Shown here: positions 7,059 through 10,771 of the stretch, in pieces
Position numbering within the stretch: position 1 is the stretch's first letter
Layout: each line of letters starts with the position of its first letter
Source: CAZJBP01 sp964544115
Lineage (GTDB): Bacteria > Verrucomicrobiota > Kiritimatiellia > UBA8416 > JADHWI01
Assembly (NCBI GenBank): GCA_964544115.1
Contig: CAZJBP010000126.1
Span: forward strand, 1-10,771
Length of the DNA stretch: 10,771 nt
Direction of reading: 5' to 3'
Made by a program: the position numbers and the translations under genes
The notes under the pieces: model-generated
What the model was told of the DNA's origin: nothing
The model's database searches: none
Seen by the model: the letters and a program-made list of their open reading frames with translations, nothing else

Positions 7059-9596
7059 TCAGGGCATCCGGCGTTCGTTGGATGGCGTCCAGGAGAGGTG
7101 GTCGAGGCGCAGCGTGGCGGCCCCGTCGCCCTCCAGCCGCACGAGGATGTAGAGATCGCCCCGGCGGCCGCGCGCGGTGACCGCCACCTGGTCCCGCACG
7201 AGTCCTTCGCGGACCGGGACCTCCCGCTCGATCAGCGTTGCCGACCCCTCGCGTACGGCCACGGTCAGGCGCGCGTCACCGTCGAGCTGCCCGCCCAGCG
7301 CCACGATCAGCCGTCCGGCCACCGGCTGGAAGGGCGTGACGAGCGTCGCCCAGCGCCAGCCGCGCCCGGCCCAGTCGTTCTCCTCCACGCGCGGCAGGGA
7401 CACGACGAGGTCCTTCGACTGCAGGACGCCCAGGTCGCGGGTCGTCACCCCGTTCACGCGGCCGCTGGTCAGTTCAAAGAAGCCGGTGCCGCCCCCGTCA
7501 GCGCCGCGCAGGCGCAGGCCGCGCGGCGACGGCTGCAGGCCGTGCAGGCACTGGGCGGCCAGGCGGCCCTCGTACGAGTCCTGCCCGAGCCGCACCGGCT
7601 GCGCTGCTGCTGCGGCCAGCGCCAGCGCGATCACAGCCGCCAGCCCGGGGCCGTGCAGCCGCGCGAGGGCCGGCCGCGGCGAGAGTAGCAGCCCGGCGAA
7701 GGCCGCCGCCGAGGCGACGAAGGCCGCGCTCAGCGCGATGGCCGCTGTGGGCGTGCCCGTGCCGAGGACGTCTGTGAAGGGGTGGGGGAGATGGCGCAGC
7801 AGCGGGACGACCCGGGCCAGTGTCTGCAGCGGTTCGCCGAGGTGCCCCTGCGTGCGGTCCAGGTGCGTCGCCGTCAGCACGGCCAGCGCGGCCGAGAACG
7901 CGCTGAGCAGGAGAAACGCAAATCTCGCCCGCCGGTTCGCCCGCTCCAACTGCCACGCCAGGGGCGGGATCAGAAGGGGCAGCACGACCACCAGATAGCG
8001 CCCGGGCACGGCGCCGGCGCCTACGGAAAACGTGGTGGCGCACGAGACTCGCAGGCAAACAGCGAACAGCACGGCCGCGAACAGCGCTACGCCTCGAATG
8101 CCGCGCGTCCACAGCCCCCGGCCGCAGGCGGCGGCCATCAGCACGAACGCGGGCAGCACGGGGATCAGGCCCAGGGTGTCGGCCAGCGCGGCCCACATGC
8201 CCGCCGGCTTGATCCATCCCGCCGGGGGTTTGAAGGGCAGGCCATAGGGCACCGTCATTGAGAGCAGGGCGCCGTACGTGTGCCGCAGCAGCGGGGGCCA
8301 GTCGGCCACCGGGTCCGTGGAGAACATGCGGTGGAGCGTGATGAACAGCGCGATGAGCGTCCCGGCGGTCGCGGCGCCGAAGGCGGCGACGAGCGCCAGG
8401 CGGTGTGGCCATCCCGGAGCGGTGGGCGGCGGCGCCGCCCCCAGGTCCTTCAGGGGGCGGCGAATGCCGCCCGCCAGGGCTGCGCCGCAGAAGACAGCTC
8501 CGCCGAGGCCGGCCAGCGGCATGAACCGCGGCTGCGTCAGGCACAGTCCCGCTGCCGCTGCCGCCGCGGCGGCGCAGGCGGTCCAGAGGCGCCGCTCCAC
8601 CGACAAGACGGCCCACAGGAGCCAGACCATGAGCGCGGCGCCCAGCATTTCGGGGAACGCCCGCGAGGCGTAGAAGCTCCACACGACGCTGGATCCGAGC
8701 GCGGCCACGCACAGGTTCGTGACGCGGCGGCCGGCACCGGCACGCCGGCAGCAGGCGTAGGCGCCGGCGTTGGCGGCGGCGGCGATCAGCGCCATGGCGC
8801 CGTAACGGCCCCAGCGGCCGAACGGGTGGAACGGCGCCAGCAGCAGCGGAAAGCCGAACGGATGCCACGTGTACCAATGGTCGCCCCGCGAGTAGGCCGA
8901 GATGTGCATGAAGGGCCTCGGATGGGCCATGCGGCGCCCGTCGTTGCGCTCGCCCTCCCAGTTGTTGCGCAGGTCGAGATCGTGGTCTTCGTAGAGGCTG
9001 CGCGCCAGCGTGAGGTAGGCGCTCTCGTCGCCGCCCACCACATCGCCGACGCGCGCGGCCGTGTAAACGCCCAGCAGCGTGTAGGCGATTGCCGAGACCG
9101 ATACGAGGACCGCCAGGTCGCGCCGCCAGGGATCGGGCCCGCCGGGCGCGGCCGGTGGGAGGCCCTCGTACCACCGGTGAATGCTGTGTGCCGCCGCGAG
9201 GCAGGGCAGCAGGAAGACCGCTGCCGCAACGCAGGGCGAGGGCAGAAGATCTGCCGCCAGCAAGGCCGCCGCGGCGGGCGGCAGCCACGCGGCGGGCGCC
9301 AGGATGTGCGTCCAGCGCCGAAGCCCCGTTGCCCCTCCATGCGGCGACCGTTCGCCTCCTGCCCGCGCAGTGCAAACGGCCGAGGCCGCCGCCAGCGCCA
9401 GGCAGGCCGCCAGGAGGGGCCACCGCGCCGGCAGCATCCACGCCGCGCGCCACATGTCGAGGAATGAGCCGCTGCCGATGGGCATGGGAATGACCGGCGG
9501 CCACACGAGCGCCACGGTGCCGACGGCGGCGCAGAGCGCCTGCAGCGCGAGGACCATCCTCAACCGGCCATACCGCTTTGGTTCAGAGCCATGCAT
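7059..9596 (-). CDS. Polytopic GT-C-fold glycosyltransferase-like membrane protein
   Basis: An 845-residue integral membrane protein resembling GT39/GT83-type GT-C glycosyltransferases, which transfer sugar from a polyprenyl-phosphate donor on the periplasmic face. About 14 or more hydrophobic segments lie between 14 and 668. The key region is GDESAYLTLARSLYEDHDLD (189-208): an acidic Asp190-Glu191 pair at the start of a large extracytoplasmic loop, as in this fold's catalytic loop, followed by WYTWHPFGFPLLLAPFHPFG (241-260) and by FYASRAFPEM (308-317) and PGRYLVVVLPLL (531-542), which also fit the family. About five membrane segments precede the acidic pair, whereas it usually follows the first, so there seems to be an N-terminal extension. 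Residues 670-845 form a soluble, strand-rich domain that should face the periplasm. The start is the first ATG of the frame and has no strong Shine-Dalgarno, so it could be slightly off. It lies 66 bp after nagB and may be co-transcribed. Acceptor and donor are unknown. Confidence 0.8.
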   Translation of the reverse strand: MHGSEPKRYGRLRMVLALQALCAAVGTVALVWPPVIPMPIGSGSFLDMWRAAWMLPARWPLLAACLALAAASAVCTARAGGERSPHGGATGLRRWTHILAPAAWLPPAAAALLAADLLPSPCVAAAVFLLPCLAAAHSIHRWYEGLPPAAPGGPDPWRRDLAVLVSVSAIAYTLLGVYTAARVGDVVGGDESAYLTLARSLYEDHDLDLRNNWEGERNDGRRMAHPRPFMHISAYSRGDHWYTWHPFGFPLLLAPFHPFGRWGRYGAMALIAAAANAGAYACCRRAGAGRRVTNLCVAALGSSVVWSFYASRAFPEMLGAALMVWLLWAVLSVERRLWTACAAAAAAAAGLCLTQPRFMPLAGLGGAVFCGAALAGGIRRPLKDLGAAPPPTAPGWPHRLALVAAFGAATAGTLIALFITLHRMFSTDPVADWPPLLRHTYGALLSMTVPYGLPFKPPAGWIKPAGMWAALADTLGLIPVLPAFVLMAAACGRGLWTRGIRGVALFAAVLFAVCLRVSCATTFSVGAGAVPGRYLVVVLPLLIPPLAWQLERANRRARFAFLLLSAFSAALAVLTATHLDRTQGHLGEPLQTLARVVPLLRHLPHPFTDVLGTGTPTAAIALSAAFVASAAAFAGLLLSPRPALARLHGPGLAAVIALALAAAAAQPVRLGQDSYEGRLAAQCLHGLQPSPRGLRLRGADGGGTGFFELTSGRVNGVTTRDLGVLQSKDLVVSLPRVEENDWAGRGWRWATLVTPFQPVAGRLIVALGGQLDGDARLTVAVREGSATLIEREVPVREGLVRDQVAVTARGRRGDLYILVRLEGDGAATLRLDHLSWTPSNERRMP

Positions 9597-9662
9597 GTTC
9601 GCGGCGCAGCGTAGGTCCCGGCCGGATGTGTTTCAAGCCTTCAGCACGGGCGGCCGCGCCGG

Positions 9663-10433
9663 TCAGGCCCGCTGCCAGGCCGGCTTGTGGTCGTAGACCC
9701 AGCGGTAGTAGTCGGCCCGGCTGAGGCGGGCGGCCGCGGGCTCGTCGAGGATGGCGACGGCGGCGGGGTGCATCTGCAGGGCCGAGGCCGGGTTCATGGC
9801 GGTGAGAGGCCCCTCGATGGCGCCCGCCAGGGCGTCGGCCTTGTTCGCGCCGAAGCCGAGCAGGATCGCCTGCCGGGCCTCCATGATCGTGCCGATCCCC
9901 ATGGTGATCACGTGGTGCGGCACGTCGGCCTCGCACCCGAAGAAGCGGGCGTTGTCGCGCACGGTGTCGGCCGTCAGGGTCTTGATCCGGGTGCGGGAGA
10001 CGAGCGAGGATGGCGGCTCGTTGAACCCGATGTGCCCGTTGCTGCCGATCCCCAGAATCTGCAGATCGATGCCTCCCGCCGCGCGGATGGACTCCTCGTA
10101 GCGGCGGCAGAGAGCCGGGATGTCCGCCGCCATGCCGTCGGGCACATGGGCCTGCCCGGGCGGCAGGTTCACGTGCCGGAAAAGATGGGTGTGCATGAAC
10201 GTGTGGTAGGACTGCGGGTGGTCCGAAGGCAGGCCAACGTACTCGTCGAGGTTGAATGTGCGCACCCGCCGCCAGTCCAGGGACATCGAGGCAAGCGTGT
10301 GATAGAGGCGCAGCGGCGTGTCGCCGGTCGCCAGGCCGAGCACGGAATCCGGTTTCGTGCGCAGCTGTCGGGCCACGATGCGGGCCGCGATGTTGCTGGC
10401 CGCCTCTGCGTCGGTCTGAATGATCACTTCCAT
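9663..10433 (-). CDS. nagB: Glucosamine-6-phosphate deaminase
   Basis: A 256-residue cytoplasmic enzyme that converts glucosamine 6-phosphate to fructose 6-phosphate and ammonia, the step that brings amino sugars into glycolysis. The phosphate-binding LGLATGDTPLRLY is at 32-44. FNLDEYVGLP (60-69) carries Asp63, equal to the general base Asp72 of E. coli NagB. GIGSNGHIGFNEP (128-140) carries His134 and Glu139, equal to His143 and Glu148; Asn132 replaces E. coli Asp141, a change I recall as usual in Bacillus-type NagB. SRTRIKTLT (146-154) keeps the Arg and Lys that bind the allosteric activator GlcNAc-6-phosphate in E. coli. The length is close to the usual 240-266. The frame is open upstream to 10601, but that extension has no NagB-like sequence, and the ATG at 10433 has GGGAG 9 nt upstream. 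No nagA or nag regulator is in view. Confidence 0.96.
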   Translation of the reverse strand: MEVIIQTDAEAASNIAARIVARQLRTKPDSVLGLATGDTPLRLYHTLASMSLDWRRVRTFNLDEYVGLPSDHPQSYHTFMHTHLFRHVNLPPGQAHVPDGMAADIPALCRRYEESIRAAGGIDLQILGIGSNGHIGFNEPPSSLVSRTRIKTLTADTVRDNARFFGCEADVPHHVITMGIGTIMEARQAILLGFGANKADALAGAIEGPLTAMNPASALQMHPAAVAILDEPAAARLSRADYYRWVYDHKPAWQRA

Positions 10434-10442
10434 GCTCTTGGG

Positions 10443-10447
10443 CTCCC
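10443..10447 (-). promoter_or_regulatory. Ribosome binding site for nagB
   Basis: The minus strand reads GGGAG with 9 nt to the ATG at 10431-10433. With homology beginning at MEVIIQTD, it argues against the longer open frame that starts at 10601. Confidence 0.6.
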
Positions 10448-10597
10448 GGCGCCTGTCGTCTCCAAGGCGTATGGGTGGATGACGGCGCCTAGGGTACGAC
10501 GGCGTGGCGCCATTGGCCAGACTTTCGTGACGCGAGCCCCCCCCCTCCAGTACCGTGCCGCCCGGCAAAACGGTCTGAGAAACCAACCCGGACATCG

Positions 10598-10653
10598 TCA
10601 ATATACCTTACATATACACCTACGATCGTAGATGAAAATGTAAGGTATGTTGA
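10598..10653. repeat. 56-bp concentric imperfect palindrome in AT-rich island
   Basis: The outer arms TCAATATACCTTACAT (10598-10613) and ATGTAAGGTATGTTGA (10638-10653) match as reverse complements at 15 of 16 positions. The core CTACGATCGTAG (10620-10631) is a perfect 12-bp palindrome with the same centre (between 10625 and 10626). Over the whole 56 bp, 24 of 28 pairs are symmetric. G+C is only about one third here, against about 70% around it. No U-run follows on either strand, so it does not look like a simple terminator. Candidates are a large operator, a recombination or resolution site, or a small mobile or dispersed repeat. Confidence 0.8.
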
Positions 10654-10707
10654 TGGGGCCGTGGGGTTTCTTTGCGGCGAGGGGGCCGTCGCACGAACCG
10701 TTGGCCT

Positions 10708-10733
10708 CTTCTGCGTGCGCGTTGCGCCAGAAG
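10708..10733. repeat. Inverted repeat CTTCTG/CAGAAG
   Basis: Perfect 6-bp arms flank a 14-nt interior in which GCGC-GTT-GCGC can pair, giving a bulged stem. No T-run follows on the plus strand; the T-rich stretch on the minus strand precedes the stem. A terminator is therefore unlikely and the function is unknown. Confidence 0.3.
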
Positions 10734-10771
10734 AAAAGGTTACCGAAGCGTCCCAGTGCGTGAGGGGTGTT

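Larger units (their letters stand above)
10434..10771. other. 338-bp region upstream of nagB without a firm gene
   Basis: It should hold the nagB promoter, though I see no convincing -35/-10 pair on the minus strand. Contents: three GGCGCC sites near 10448-10511, a run of nine C at 10537-10545, a markedly AT-rich island with a large dyad (10598-10653), and a shorter inverted repeat at 10708-10733. A minus-strand frame is open from the right edge to a TGA at 10598 (57 codons) and a plus-strand frame is open across 10661-10771; neither has a recognisable product. Confidence 0.5.

Noticed and set aside
7498..9504. 668-codon minus-strand frame overlapping the GT-C gene
   Set aside because: It is a shifted frame of the same gene. 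Its translation is Arg/Ala/Gly-rich without membrane segments, while the chosen frame gives coherent helices and family motifs.
10434..10601. N-terminal extension of nagB to an ATG at 10601
   Set aside because: The extra 56 residues have no NagB-like sequence and would start inside the dyad. The internal ATG has a ribosome site and family homology begins there.
9687..10631. 314-codon plus-strand frame opposite nagB
   Set aside because: It is antisense of nagB, whose catalytic and allosteric motifs are clear on the minus strand.
10647..10763. 38-codon plus-strand ORF beginning at the right arm of the dyad
   Set aside because: It has no properly spaced Shine-Dalgarno and no recognisable features, and a competing frame is open on the other strand.

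Overview
The window is a GC-rich stretch (roughly 70% G+C) in which every gene I can support lies on the minus strand, so it reads right to left. Signal peptides, an ExbB/ExbD proton-channel pair and a large periplasmic TPR protein point to a diderm bacterium. GC content, the very large TPR gene beside ExbB/ExbD, and the multi-membrane-span glycosyltransferase suggest a planctomycete or other PVC-type lineage. That is only an impression, because no rRNA or marker gene is present.

Right end (10434-10771): no firm gene. It contains an AT-rich island with a large concentric dyad (10598-10653) upstream of nagB. Next comes nagB (9663-10433, glucosamine-6-phosphate deaminase), then after 66 bp a polytopic GT-C-type membrane protein (7059-9596) with a beta-rich C-terminal domain. 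These two may be co-transcribed.

A 174-bp intergenic gap (6885-7058) with several small inverted repeats separates them from a second cluster: a secreted protein of about 27 TPR-like hairpins (3627-6884), an ExbB/TolQ-type channel protein (2825-3589), an ExbD/TolR-type protein (2377-2799, GTG start), and a large gene that runs off the left edge (1-2294). The last gene has no stop codon in the window. It is an uninterrupted minus-strand frame of 764 codons with three N-terminal membrane segments followed by about 660 residues of Ala/Pro-rich, probably extended sequence.

The second cluster looks like one operon: spacings are 37, 25 and 82 bp, and three of the four genes have clear Shine-Dalgarno sequences. 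The plausible joint role is an envelope machine in which ExbB/ExbD harvest proton-motive force and pass it to the long periplasm-facing protein and/or the TPR scaffold, with no canonical TonB or TolA in view. This cluster and the 56-bp dyad near the right end are the most interesting items. Long plus-strand open frames opposite the left-edge gene and the TPR gene are judged to be antisense artefacts of high GC.
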